From Clostridia bacterium (GTDB lineage: Bacteria; Bacillota; Clostridia; Oscillospirales; Acutalibacteraceae), in assembly GCA_900771185.1 (NCBI GenBank), contig CAAGND010000152.1, positions 1 through 19,871 on the forward strand: 19,871 nt of DNA, in the 5' to 3' direction. Positions 14,401 to 19,871 of the stretch are shown here, in pieces; the stretch's first letter is position 1; each line of letters opens with the position of its first letter. Made by a program: the position numbers and the translations under genes. Under the pieces are notes generated by a model. That model was given only the letters and a program-made list of their open reading frames with translations. It searched no databases and was not told the origin of the DNA.

Positions 14401-14662
14401 GGGTAAGATTTCGGCGGGCGTCAGGATAACTGGTAATATCAATGGTGCGGGGTCTGTCAGCGGGCAGATTGGCAAGGCTCAGGGTGTGTATGTGCGGGAG
14501 CTGGAGTTTAAAAACAGATTTGAGTTTCCCAGCATTGGCAAAAGCGATATGATATATGTGGCTACCGATGAGCATGCGGCGTATATCTTTGATGGTGAGC
14601 AAAACGTATATATCTGTGTTGGCAGGGATTACAGGGAAATAACTGTTATACAGGGGATTTGA
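14387..14662 (+). CDS. Small tail fibre-associated protein (91 aa)
   Basis: The start is taken at ATG 14387 after GGCGGTG; ATG 14378 is possible and adds three residues. The product has a glycine-rich first part (KISAGVRITGNINGAGSVSGQI) and a second part FPSIGKSDMIYVATDEHAAYIFDGEQNVYICVG, the short beta-hairpin element found in phage fibres as G.IYVA.D....Y.W.....Y. The same element occurs in the next gene (GKIYVAIDTGKCYRWSGTMYVEIS). Probably a fibre connector; function not established. Confidence 0.55.
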   Translation: MSVVKGKISAGVRITGNINGAGSVSGQIGKAQGVYVRELEFKNRFEFPSIGKSDMIYVATDEHAAYIFDGEQNVYICVGRDYREITVIQGI

Positions 14663-14675
14663 AAGGTAGGATAAT

Positions 14676-15392
14676 ATGATTACTTTTGAAGTAGGCATTT
14701 TACTCAAAAACAAAACTACGGAACAGTGGGCTGCTGACAAAGACGTGCAGCGTAAAGGCTGTGCGTGCGTTGAGTGGGCAGACGACGGAAAGACAAAGCT
14801 TAAGGTAGGCGATGGTGTAAGCACCTTTGCTGACCTGCCTTATATCGGCGGTGAGGATATAACTCTTGATAATATCCTGTCAGCGTTGGGATATACGCCT
14901 GCGGACAGCAGCAAGATAGGCGTTGCTAATGGTATAGCAAGCCTTGATGACGGCGGAAAGGTGCCCGCTGACCAGCTGCCGAGCTTTGTTGATGATGTTA
15001 TTGAGATTGCAGATATATCCGCTGCGCCCGAAACGGGTGAAGTTGGTAAGATATATGTGGCTATTGATACAGGCAAATGCTACCGTTGGAGCGGCACTAT
15101 GTATGTTGAGATTAGCACGTCCGATGTTGTCACAGCGTCCGATAATAATGGATATATCAAGGTTAATGGTACCGATGTTAAGGTGTATAATCACAGTCAG
15201 TCGGATTGGAACGAAACTGACGAAACCGCCGAGGGGTATATCAAGAATAAGCCTGTTATCCCAGAGGGCGTTGTGGTTGACACGGAATTATCCGACACGT
15301 CCGACAATGCTATCGCAAACAAGGTTGTTAAGGCTGCGCTTGATGGGAAGCTCAATCTGACGGACAAGCTGATACTTAATTGTACGTTGTAA
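14676..15392 (+). CDS. Tail fibre protein with Mtd-like N-terminal domain (238 aa)
   Basis: Residues 1-60 match the Mtd_N/hyaluronidase-type fibre start: LLKNKTTEQWAADKDVQRKG, DDGKTKLKVGDGVSTFADLPYIGG. Then the common linker LSALGYTPADSSK and VANGIASLDDGGKVPADQLPS, a GKIYVAIDTGKCYRWSG hairpin, and QSDWNETDETAEGYIKNKP, all recurrent phage fibre building blocks. The C-terminus is short (ALDGKLNLTDKLI), so the receptor-contact part may be supplied by the next gene. RBS AAAGGTAGG before ATG 14676. No variable-repeat signature of a diversity-generating retroelement was seen. Confidence 0.8.
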   Translation: MITFEVGILLKNKTTEQWAADKDVQRKGCACVEWADDGKTKLKVGDGVSTFADLPYIGGEDITLDNILSALGYTPADSSKIGVANGIASLDDGGKVPADQLPSFVDDVIEIADISAAPETGEVGKIYVAIDTGKCYRWSGTMYVEISTSDVVTASDNNGYIKVNGTDVKVYNHSQSDWNETDETAEGYIKNKPVIPEGVVVDTELSDTSDNAIANKVVKAALDGKLNLTDKLILNCTL

Positions 15393-15403
15393 GGGGTGAG
15401 ATT

Positions 15404-16477
15404 ATGGCTGATTCGGCGACAACTCCAGCTGTAAAAAATACTGTCGAGCTGGATGCGGACGTTAATGTGGAGTTTAACGAGGCGACGTCACGACAGCAGA
15501 TTAATTCAGGTGAGAGTGTCAAGACGTTGTTTGGGAAACTACGAAAGTTTTTGGCGGATTTGAAGGCGGTGGCGTTTTCGGGGTCATATAATGATTTGAG
15601 CGATGCGCCTGAGTCGCTGCCCGCTAATGGTGGTAATGCAGATACTGCAAAACAAATAAATTGTGATACAATTATAGGTACAGATGAATCCTGCACTTAT
15701 CATACAATTCTTGATTGGGCTAATCATTATGAATATCAAGGATGTTCCGCATGGGCTTTTGTTTTAATTAATGATATACCTGATGATGCACCTGAAAGAG
15801 AGGACGGTGTTGTGCGTATTGAATCAGATGAAACTGGTGAGAGAAGGTTGGTCACTTGGATTACATATAATAAAACCCTCACTCATATCTATCATAGATC
15901 AATCTACAACAGCAGTTGGAATACCGATTGGTCTACTATTGATACTGATACAGTAGATGGTTTACATGCTAGTGACTTAGTAAGAGCGTTTAATGGCACT
16001 GAGATGGACAACAATAGAATTCTGATACCAAACGATGTTCATGTTGGAAATTGGTTAGTAGCCAATGCAGAAGTAGGAATGCAATATTATATAAATCCTG
16101 ATAGTGCAGGACTATCAGGATTACCTGATGGAAATGTTAGCTGGGCATGGTTTATCTTTAATGGGGTTGAATATTTTGCAAAAACCATAGAGGATAGACT
16201 TTTCTATATGAACTATATTAATTCATATAATGGCTGGAGTGAAATTTATACATCAAAAAGTAAGCCATATGTGACAGGGCGAATTAGTGCATCATACAGC
16301 ACTGAAGTTCAAAATTTCAATTGTTTGGATTTCACTCCGAGTGTGGTGATATGCCATCATGCAGAAGAGTATTCAACTGGTGGTACGATAAAATGGGCGG
16401 CTCCCATAACTAATGGATTTTCATTAACAATTAATGATACAACAGCTACTTATGTAGATTATATTGCATTTAAATAA
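15404..16477 (+). CDS. Tail fibre / host recognition protein (357 aa)
   Basis: Start ATG 15404 with AAGGGGTGAG upstream, better than TTG 15380, which has no SD. Residues 1-80 are a conserved-looking anchor (MADSATTPAVKNTVELD, VKTLFGKLRKFLADLKAVAFSGSYNDLSD, ESLPANGGNADTA). After this phage-fibre linker the sequence changes to an aromatic, Asn-rich body (HYEYQGCSAWAFVLIND, YNSSWNTDWSTIDTDTVDG, YYINPDSAGLSGLPDGN, NYINSYNGWSEIYTSKSKPY). The G+C content falls at the same place: 27 of 60 at 15541-15600 against 21 of 60 at 15661-15720. The body ends with PSVVICHHAEEYSTGG and a beta strand end. Likely the variable receptor-binding part, acquired by recombination at the linker. Confidence 0.75.
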   Translation: MADSATTPAVKNTVELDADVNVEFNEATSRQQINSGESVKTLFGKLRKFLADLKAVAFSGSYNDLSDAPESLPANGGNADTAKQINCDTIIGTDESCTYHTILDWANHYEYQGCSAWAFVLINDIPDDAPEREDGVVRIESDETGERRLVTWITYNKTLTHIYHRSIYNSSWNTDWSTIDTDTVDGLHASDLVRAFNGTEMDNNRILIPNDVHVGNWLVANAEVGMQYYINPDSAGLSGLPDGNVSWAWFIFNGVEYFAKTIEDRLFYMNYINSYNGWSEIYTSKSKPYVTGRISASYSTEVQNFNCLDFTPSVVICHHAEEYSTGGTIKWAAPITNGFSLTINDTTATYVDYIAFK

Positions 16478-16490
16478 GGGCGGTGATTTT

Positions 16491-16772
16491 ATGGTAATTT
16501 ACAAAGATAAACGATTCATAACGAATTCAGAACACCCCGATGATGATTTCATGGGTGATGCTGATTATGTCATTCCCGACGGCTCGGAGCCGGCGCAGAA
16601 GATACTTGATTTTTATCCGAATTTTGACTTTGTTTTTGATGATGACGGGAATATTTCCGATGTTGTCGAAACGGAGTCGCAGCCCATACCCGAAAAGCTT
16701 CCCGATCCGCCCACAAATGCCGAGCTTGCGGCTGCTATTGCCGAACTTGCGGAGGTGATTTGCGGTGGTTAA
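16491..16772 (+). CDS. Small acidic tail-end protein (93 aa)
   Basis: ATG 16491 after GGGCGGTGAT. The product is acidic (SEHPDDDFMGDADYVIPDG, FDFVFDDDGNISDVVE), with a Pro-rich link (PIPEKLPDPPTNAE) and a short C-terminal helix ELAAAIAELAEVICGG. Small proteins with such an AELAE helix are common between fibres and lysis genes in Firmicutes phages and often precede XkdX/CD1375-type miniproteins, as here. Its function is unknown; it may be a fibre chaperone or attachment piece. The end overlaps the next miniprotein gene by 8 nt. Confidence 0.6.
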   Translation: MVIYKDKRFITNSEHPDDDFMGDADYVIPDGSEPAQKILDFYPNFDFVFDDDGNISDVVETESQPIPEKLPDPPTNAELAAAIAELAEVICGG

Positions 16773-16875
16773 GATTTTTGTGTATCAGATAAAGACGGGG
16801 AAAATGACAATTGACGAGGTGCCCGAGAGGTGGCGGGAACAGGTCAGAAAGGAGCTTAACGATGGAGATAACTAA
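16765..16875 (+). CDS. CD1375/XkdX-family miniprotein (36 aa)
   Basis: A 36-codon gene starting with GTG at 16765, with GGAGGTG at 16751-16757 exactly 7 nt before it. The translation is VVKIFVYQIKTGKMTIDEVP followed by ERWREQVRKELNDGDN. The pattern (VKI...L/I..GK.TIDEVPERWREQV) fits the short CD1375/XkdX family that sits just before the endolysin in Clostridia and Bacillus phages and phage-like particles. The gene overlaps both neighbours (8 nt on the left, 14 nt on the right) and carries the RBS of the endolysin. Role of the family unknown. Confidence 0.75.
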   Translation: MVKIFVYQIKTGKMTIDEVPERWREQVRKELNDGDN

Positions 16876-17608
16876 AATGTGGCTGACGGTCAACCCGTAC
16901 AGCAGACCGGGGACTATCCGCAAGCGCACCGAGAAAATAGCTGTACATTATGTGGGGAACCCCGGAACGACTGCGCTGAATAATCGGAATTATTTCAATA
17001 ATCTGGCGAAAAATCATTCCCGCTATGTATCATCAAACTACATAGTCGGGCTTGATGGCGAGGTGCTGGAGTGCGTACCGCCCGAGGAGATAGCATACTG
17101 CACTAATCAGGCTAATGAGTACAGTATCTCTATCGAGTGCTGTCACCCCGATGCAACAGGCAAGTTTACGGACGCCACCGAAACGGCACTGGCTGAGCTT
17201 TGCGTGTATCTGCTTAAACGGTATCATCTGACTGCGGACGATATTATCCGTCACTATGATGTGACGGGCAAACAGTGCCCATTGTATTGGGCACCGACAA
17301 AGTATCAGCCCGCAGAGGTGGCTAACGGGCGATTTGCGGCGTTTAAAAATCGGGTGCGTGATATGATGGGCAATGCGTCCGACGTGCCCGAGAGAGTCGA
17401 GGAGCTGCCGTTTTGCGTTAAGATAATCGACAATGCGCTTAATATCCGCAAGGCACCCGGGACAAGCTCGGAGGTCGTTGGTGTGATACGGGGTGGCGGT
17501 ATCTACACGATAGTTGATGCCGAGATGGTCGGCTCTGTACGATGGGGCAAGCTTAAATCGGGTATAGGCTGGATTAGCCTGTGCGATAAATATGTCAGGA
17601 GGATTTGA
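16862..17608 (+). CDS. Endolysin: N-acetylmuramoyl-L-alanine amidase with SH3b domain (248 aa)
   Basis: Zinc amidase (Amidase_2, T7 lysozyme type) that cuts the bond between MurNAc and L-Ala of the stem peptide at lysis. Zinc ligands are visible: H29 (AVHYVGN), H131 (IIRHYDVTG) and C139 (GKQCP); K137 matches the catalytic lysine of T7 lysozyme. Residues 1-165 are the amidase and about 183-248 the SH3b wall-binding domain (CVKIIDNALNIRKAPGTSSEV, GIGWISLCDKYV). No signal peptide, so export depends on the holin encoded next. Start ATG 16862 with AAAGGAG at 16848-16854; a longer reading from 16811 has no RBS. Confidence 0.95.
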   Translation: MEITKMWLTVNPYSRPGTIRKRTEKIAVHYVGNPGTTALNNRNYFNNLAKNHSRYVSSNYIVGLDGEVLECVPPEEIAYCTNQANEYSISIECCHPDATGKFTDATETALAELCVYLLKRYHLTADDIIRHYDVTGKQCPLYWAPTKYQPAEVANGRFAAFKNRVRDMMGNASDVPERVEELPFCVKIIDNALNIRKAPGTSSEVVGVIRGGGIYTIVDAEMVGSVRWGKLKSGIGWISLCDKYVRRI

Positions 17609-17610
17609 CT

Positions 17611-18003
17611 ATGGACAACATTTTTAAAAATATCCTTGCGGGGGTGTGTACCGTGCTGAGCTTTCTTTTCGGCGATATGGAGGGGCTTATGATTGCTCTG
17701 ATTGCTCTGATAATCCTTGACTACATATCGGGCGTTATTGCGGCTGCCGTCGAAAAGCGACTCTCCTCAGAAGTTGGCGCTAAGGGTATCGCAAAAAAGA
17801 TTTTTATGCTGCTTATCGTTGCTCTGGCTAATATAGTTGATACGAGTGTCATAGGTGATGGGCACGTTTTGAAAACTGTTACTGTGGTGTTCTATATTTG
17901 CAATGAGTGTATTTCCCTGATAGAAAATGCAGGGCGCATTGGGGTGCCTGTGCCGAAGAAGCTGCTTGATGTGTTGGAGCAGCTGAGGAATAAGGACGAA
18001 TAA
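17611..18003 (+). CDS. Phage holin, toxin secretion/phage lysis family (130 aa)
   Basis: Membrane protein that times lysis and releases the endolysin (Phage_holin_4 type). Hydrophobic segments: NILAGVCTVLSFLFG, GLMIALIALIILDYISGVIAAAV, IFMLLIVALANIVDTSVIG and TVTVVFYICNECISLIENAG. The family motif region LDYISGVIAA..EKRLSSEVGAKGIAKK is clear, as is the ending PVPKKLLDVLEQLR. Start ATG 17611 with AGGAGG at 17597-17602, 8 nt away; the in-frame TTG at 17605 is too close to that site. Order endolysin then holin is the reverse of many phages but occurs in this group. A terminator follows directly. Confidence 0.9.
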   Translation: MDNIFKNILAGVCTVLSFLFGDMEGLMIALIALIILDYISGVIAAAVEKRLSSEVGAKGIAKKIFMLLIVALANIVDTSVIGDGHVLKTVTVVFYICNECISLIENAGRIGVPVPKKLLDVLEQLRNKDE

Positions 18004-18047
18004 GGAGCGCCGCCTCGGGGAGATTTAGCTCCTTGGGGCGGCGTTTT
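18004..18047 (+). terminator. Late operon terminator after the holin
   Basis: CGCCGCC at 18008-18014 pairs with GGCGGCG at 18037-18043, followed by four T, with an inner GGAG/CTCC pairing (18019-18022 with 18029-18032). It is the first strong rightward stop after the uninterrupted tail and lysis genes. Confidence 0.85.
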
Positions 18048-18093
18048 CGTGTCATATTTCGTGGCATATAATTATAGTTTCGTGTCATATTTC
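18046..18093 (+). other. Left arm-type integrase sites (direct repeats)
   Basis: Three same-direction copies of CGTGKCATAT at 18048, 18060 and 18081. A 25-bp block at 18046-18070 is repeated exactly at 18250-18274. Two copies within the block are 12 bp apart. The position on one side of the tRNA-end core fits arm sites bound by the N-terminal domain of a lambda/Tn916-type integrase. Confidence 0.65.
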
Positions 18094-18129
18094 CGCAATT
18101 TTTGTTATTTTCTATAACTTTATGCAATA

Positions 18130-18172
18130 AAAAATGCCTATTCTACGTGATTTACGTAAAATAGGCATTTTT
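18130..18172 (-). terminator. Bidirectional terminator beside the tRNA end
   Basis: Arms of 19 bases (18130-18148 and 18154-18172) pair with one mismatch around a 5-nt loop, with A runs on the left and T runs on the right, so it works on both strands. On the minus strand it follows the CCA of the tRNA 3' end by 4 nt, as a host tRNA terminator would. It also ends leftward integrase transcription. Confidence 0.85.
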
Positions 18173-18176
18173 GATT

Positions 18177-18225
18177 TGGCGCAGAAAGAGGGATTTGAAC
18201 CCTCTTGTAAATTCGCTTCAACCCG
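18177..18225 (-). other. attP core: 3' end of a tRNA gene (Ser-like)
   Basis: On the minus strand: T stem GAGGG, loop TTCAAAT, stem CCCTC (18188-18204), then a 7-nt acceptor strand TTTCTGC, discriminator G and CCA (18177-18187). No matching 5' acceptor GCAGAAA, D arm or anticodon arm lies in the 70 nt upstream, so it is a fragment. The discriminator G and sequence style favour tRNA-Ser, at low confidence. The fragment is what a phage carries to restore a tRNA gene after integration. The upstream limit of the core is uncertain. Confidence 0.75.
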
Positions 18226-18242
18226 CTTATCTACGTTATTTA

Positions 18243-19283
18243 TTAATTATTCGTGTCATATTTCGTGGCATATATCTCAGAAAATTTATTTTTCATCGAC
18301 TCCGCTATCTGCTTTTCTTTCTCTACGTATAGGTGCTGATAAACATTTTTTATCATATTGGCGGACGACTGCCCCAGACGTTTCATAGCGTATTTATCGG
18401 GCACACCATTGGCAAGCATCAAAGAAGCGTTGCCGTGCCGCTGACCGTGCATCGTAAAATGTGGCAAGCCGTGTTTATCACAAAGCTGTGAAAACTTCCT
18501 CAATACCGAGGACGGGAGCATTGGGCTTATCATCTCCGATTTATGCTCCGCACGGTCAAGCCGTTCTTTGAGTAAACCGTCCACCTCTATTTCCCTAGTG
18601 CTTGCTTCGGATTTAGTAGTATTTTTGATAATGTACTTATTATCCTTGTTCGGCACCTTCGCTGAATGGATTTTAATGGTGCTACCGTCGTAGTCGGACC
18701 ATTTTAGGGCAGCTATCTCAGACTGTCGCAGTCCCAGGATAACAGCGATGGTAACAGGCAGCTCCACGCTAGTCCCCTCTACTATGTGGAGTATCTCAGA
18801 GAGCTGCTGCTCATTTGGGATAATGATCTCCTTCCTCTGCCGCTTCGGAAGCAGTACGCTGTTATAGTCCAGGGCAATCTTACATTGTTTGAGAGCAGCG
18901 GTCACAAGCCCAAACTGACTGTTGATGGATTTAGGAGAATAATGAGCAGCGTTGCTGTTCACCCAGCTCTGGAGCGTCTGCTCTGTTACCGCTCTTATTT
19001 TCATATCCTTAATATCGCTGATTGCGTTGCGCTTGATTATCTCATATCCTCGGACTGTAGACGGGCTGAGAATGTTCTCCCGAGCTGAGATGTACTGCTC
19101 GACAGCTTCAAGGACCGTCATATCTCCTGATACGGTCTTAACTCGTTTCCCGTCCAGATATTCATTCGCCATACGTTCTGCTTCCCTCTTGGTGGGAGCT
19201 GTGAATGATTTATATTTGTCCGTGAGTTTATCGTAAACCCTAACACGATAATTCCCGCTGGGGAGTTTTTTTGCTGTTGCCAT
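18243..19283 (-). CDS. int: Tyrosine integrase (346 aa)
   Basis: Site-specific recombinase for attP x attB integration. Residues 1-45 are an AP2-like arm-binding domain (KKLPSGNYRVRVYDKLTDKYKSF, KREAERMANEYL), 55-140 the core-binding SAM-like domain, and 150-346 the catalytic domain. Catalytic residues: R186 (GLRQSEIAAL), K224 (TTKSEAS), H279 and R282 (MHGQRHG), Y315 (NVYQHL). The second histidine of the family (LGH) is glutamine here, Q305 (RLGQSS). Start: ATG at 19283 with AGGAGG 7 nt upstream; the ATG two codons earlier (19289) is only 1 nt from that site. The gene is transcribed leftward toward the attP it acts on, and its 3' end contains arm sites. Confidence 0.95.
   Translation of the reverse strand: MATAKKLPSGNYRVRVYDKLTDKYKSFTAPTKREAERMANEYLDGKRVKTVSGDMTVLEAVEQYISARENILSPSTVRGYEIIKRNAISDIKDMKIRAVTEQTLQSWVNSNAAHYSPKSINSQFGLVTAALKQCKIALDYNSVLLPKRQRKEIIIPNEQQLSEILHIVEGTSVELPVTIAVILGLRQSEIAALKWSDYDGSTIKIHSAKVPNKDNKYIIKNTTKSEASTREIEVDGLLKERLDRAEHKSEMISPMLPSSVLRKFSQLCDKHGLPHFTMHGQRHGNASLMLANGVPDKYAMKRLGQSSANMIKNVYQHLYVEKEKQIAESMKNKFSEIYATKYDTNN
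18250..18274 (+). other. Right arm-type integrase sites within the integrase 3' end
   Basis: An exact 25-bp copy of 18046-18070, with CGTGKCATAT at 18252 and 18264 in the same direction. It lies in the last codons of the integrase (encoding the end YATKYDTNN). Together with the left set it brackets the tRNA-end core. Confidence 0.65.
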
Positions 19284-19295
19284 ATACATTCCTCC

Positions 19296-19324
19296 TTGAC
19301 AATGTCAGGGATTTGTGATATAAT
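19296..19324 (+). promoter_or_regulatory. Consensus promoter facing right, opposite to integrase and repressor
   Basis: TTGACA at 19296-19301, a 17-bp spacer and TATAAT at 19319-19324: a perfect match to the sigma-A consensus. It points away from the integrase start and into a 75-nt stretch without a gene that ends in a terminator. The -35 overlaps the integrase RBS on the other strand. Confidence 0.85.
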
Positions 19325-19347
19325 AATTGTTGGTAAGGAAACGCCAA
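19306..19347 (-). promoter_or_regulatory. Possible leftward promoter for the integrase
   Basis: Read on the minus strand, TTGGCG, a 16-bp spacer, then TATTAT lies about 40 nt before the integrase start and overlaps the rightward promoter. Moderate match, so the two promoters would exclude each other if both are real. Boundaries are approximate. Confidence 0.3.
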
Positions 19348-19403
19348 CGTGTTCAATCCCTGTTCCCCGTTCGATGTGGCTGCATCGGACGGGGAGTTTT
19401 TTT
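19331..19403 (+). ncRNA. Putative small RNA between integrase and repressor
   Basis: Starts about 7 nt after the TATAAT box and ends at a strong terminator, about 75 nt. It contains no start codon with an RBS and a usable frame. A 5' hairpin (GTTGG with CCAAC, loop containing AAGGAA) is followed by an unpaired GTGTTCAATCCCTGTT stretch and the terminator stem. As it lies opposite to the repressor-integrase transcript it would be antisense to the integrase leader RNA. I know no named family that it fits. Confidence 0.6.
19365..19403 (+). terminator. Terminator of the putative small RNA
   Basis: CCCCGT (19365-19370), a T-G wobble and CGATG (72-76) pair with CATCG (83-87) and ACGGGG (89-94): a 12-bp stem with a 6-nt loop, followed by seven T at 19397-19403. 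The minus strand has no T run after it, so it acts rightward only. Confidence 0.85.
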
Positions 19404-19408
19404 ATTTT

Positions 19409-19442
19409 CCCCCGTTCCACTCGGTTCGGGGGAGTTTTTTTT
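19409..19442 (+). terminator. Second rightward terminator in tandem
   Basis: CCCCCG at 19409-19414 pairs with CGGGGG at 19427-19432, with inner CC/GG pairs, followed by eight T at 19435-19442. It touches the end of the repressor gene and would protect it from antisense transcription. Confidence 0.8.
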
Positions 19443-19871
19443 ATTTCACTCTGCTTAGAAAAACGACCGCTTTCCCGAGAATGCGAATGTCGTTAAGCTC
19501 CTCGTTGGTGTAGACAAACGGCTCATAAGCGGGATTTTCGGGATTAAGGACAAGCTTATTCTTTTCGGGATAGTAGTAAACACGCTTCAAGGTGACTTCG
19601 TTATCAATGGAAACGGCAGCTATTTGCCCGTTCTCCACCTCGGGGCATTGTTTGATGAATACAATATCACCGTCATTGATACGGGCGTTTATCATGCTAT
19701 CGCCCACACAACGAAGGCAGAAATCGGCGTTTATGTCGTTCGGTAAGGAAATCCATTCATCTTCTTCACGATAGATAGGTTCGCCGCAGGCTACTGCTCC
19801 GAGGAGGGGGATTTTTCGCATTTGGGGCATGGGCTGGAGCTGGGGGTATTTTTCGGTTATGTTTTCGGAAG
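19441..19871 (-). CDS. LexA/CI-like S24 repressor, C-terminal part (partial, runs off the window)
   Basis: Phage repressor of the self-cleaving LexA/CI type. The visible part is the C-terminal S24 peptidase domain: cleavage site ACG at LLGAVACGEPI (cut Cys-Gly), catalytic Ser in CVGDSMINARINDGDIVFI, and catalytic Lys in VTLKRVYYY. The reading frame continues without a stop to 19871, with a linker ending in TEKYPQLQPMPQMRKI, so the ATG at 19830 is internal and the helix-turn-helix domain lies outside the window. RecA-stimulated self-cleavage is known for the family and would lead to induction after DNA damage. The gene is 157 nt upstream of the integrase on the same strand, with the small RNA locus between. 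Confidence 0.9.
   Translation of the reverse strand, partial: SENITEKYPQLQPMPQMRKIPLLGAVACGEPIYREEDEWISLPNDINADFCLRCVGDSMINARINDGDIVFIKQCPEVENGQIAAVSIDNEVTLKRVYYYPEKNKLVLNPENPAYEPFVYTNEELNDIRILGKAVVFLSRVK

Noticed and set aside
14676..16477. Diversity-generating retroelement suggested by the Mtd-like N-terminal domain
   Set aside because: No reverse transcriptase gene and no template/variable repeat pair was seen in the window; this domain is common in fibres without such systems.
18177..18274. Complete functional tRNA gene on the minus strand
   Set aside because: T arm, acceptor 3' strand and CCA are present, but no 5' acceptor strand, D arm or anticodon arm can be found upstream, where the integrase end lies.
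18046..18274. CRISPR-like array from the repeated CGTGKCATAT words
   Set aside because: Only five 10-bp words with irregular spacing around an att core; no repeat-spacer layout and no cas gene.
18134..18388. Rightward reading frame across attP and the integrase end
   Set aside because: It covers the terminator, the tRNA fragment and the antisense of the integrase; no RBS and no protein-like pattern.

Overview
The window is the late (head, tail, lysis) region plus the start of the lysogeny region of a temperate, long-tailed (siphovirus-type) phage of a low-to-mid GC Gram-positive host. Strong AGGAGG ribosome binding sites, a BspA-type leucine-rich repeat protein, an HK97-type capsid set and an amidase-SH3b endolysin fit an anaerobic Clostridia host. 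A Ruminococcus/Oscillospirales-type gut host is my best guess, from style only. No host chromosomal gene is visible.

Layout, left to right. (1) 1-640: a small insert in the head operon. It holds a rightward gene (101-325) and a convergent leftward gene (305-577) that has its own promoter and terminator, so it looks like a moron. (2) 698-2840: an HK97-type prohead protease with a long variable C-terminal extension behind an NPYHDPSNGRF glycine-rich motif. It is followed out of frame by a second copy of that motif joined to a different domain that resembles the DUF6883/BECR-type toxin domains, and then by a 60-residue candidate immunity gene. (3) 3004-5700: major capsid protein, a small capsid-associated protein and the head-tail connector genes. 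(4) 5693-10597: major tail protein, tail assembly chaperone and a 1281-residue tape measure. (5) 10608-16875: tail tip, hub and host-recognition genes, including a leucine-rich repeat protein and two fibre-like proteins with AT-rich, apparently exchanged domains. (6) 16862-18003: endolysin and holin. (7) 18004-18274: terminator, integrase arm-type direct repeats and a tRNA 3' end, which together make an attP. (8) 18243-19871, leftward: tyrosine integrase and a LexA/CI-type S24 repressor that runs off the window. Between them a consensus promoter faces a short stretch ending in two terminators, a probable small RNA.

The structural genes are tightly packed with 4-14 base overlaps and read as one late operon, but terminator-like hairpins interrupt the head part at 1-25, 638-672 and 2878-2914. 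The tRNA 3' end, with no complete tRNA, lies between the lysis module and the integrase. This is the arrangement of a circular, unintegrated phage genome rather than of an attL or attR junction.

The most unusual part is 1175-2840: a capsid maturation protease that appears to carry exchangeable C-terminal cassettes, with a displaced (orphan) cassette downstream that lacks a normal start codon. This parallels the orphan toxin cassettes of Rhs and CdiA loci. The toxin and immunity roles are inferred and not proven.
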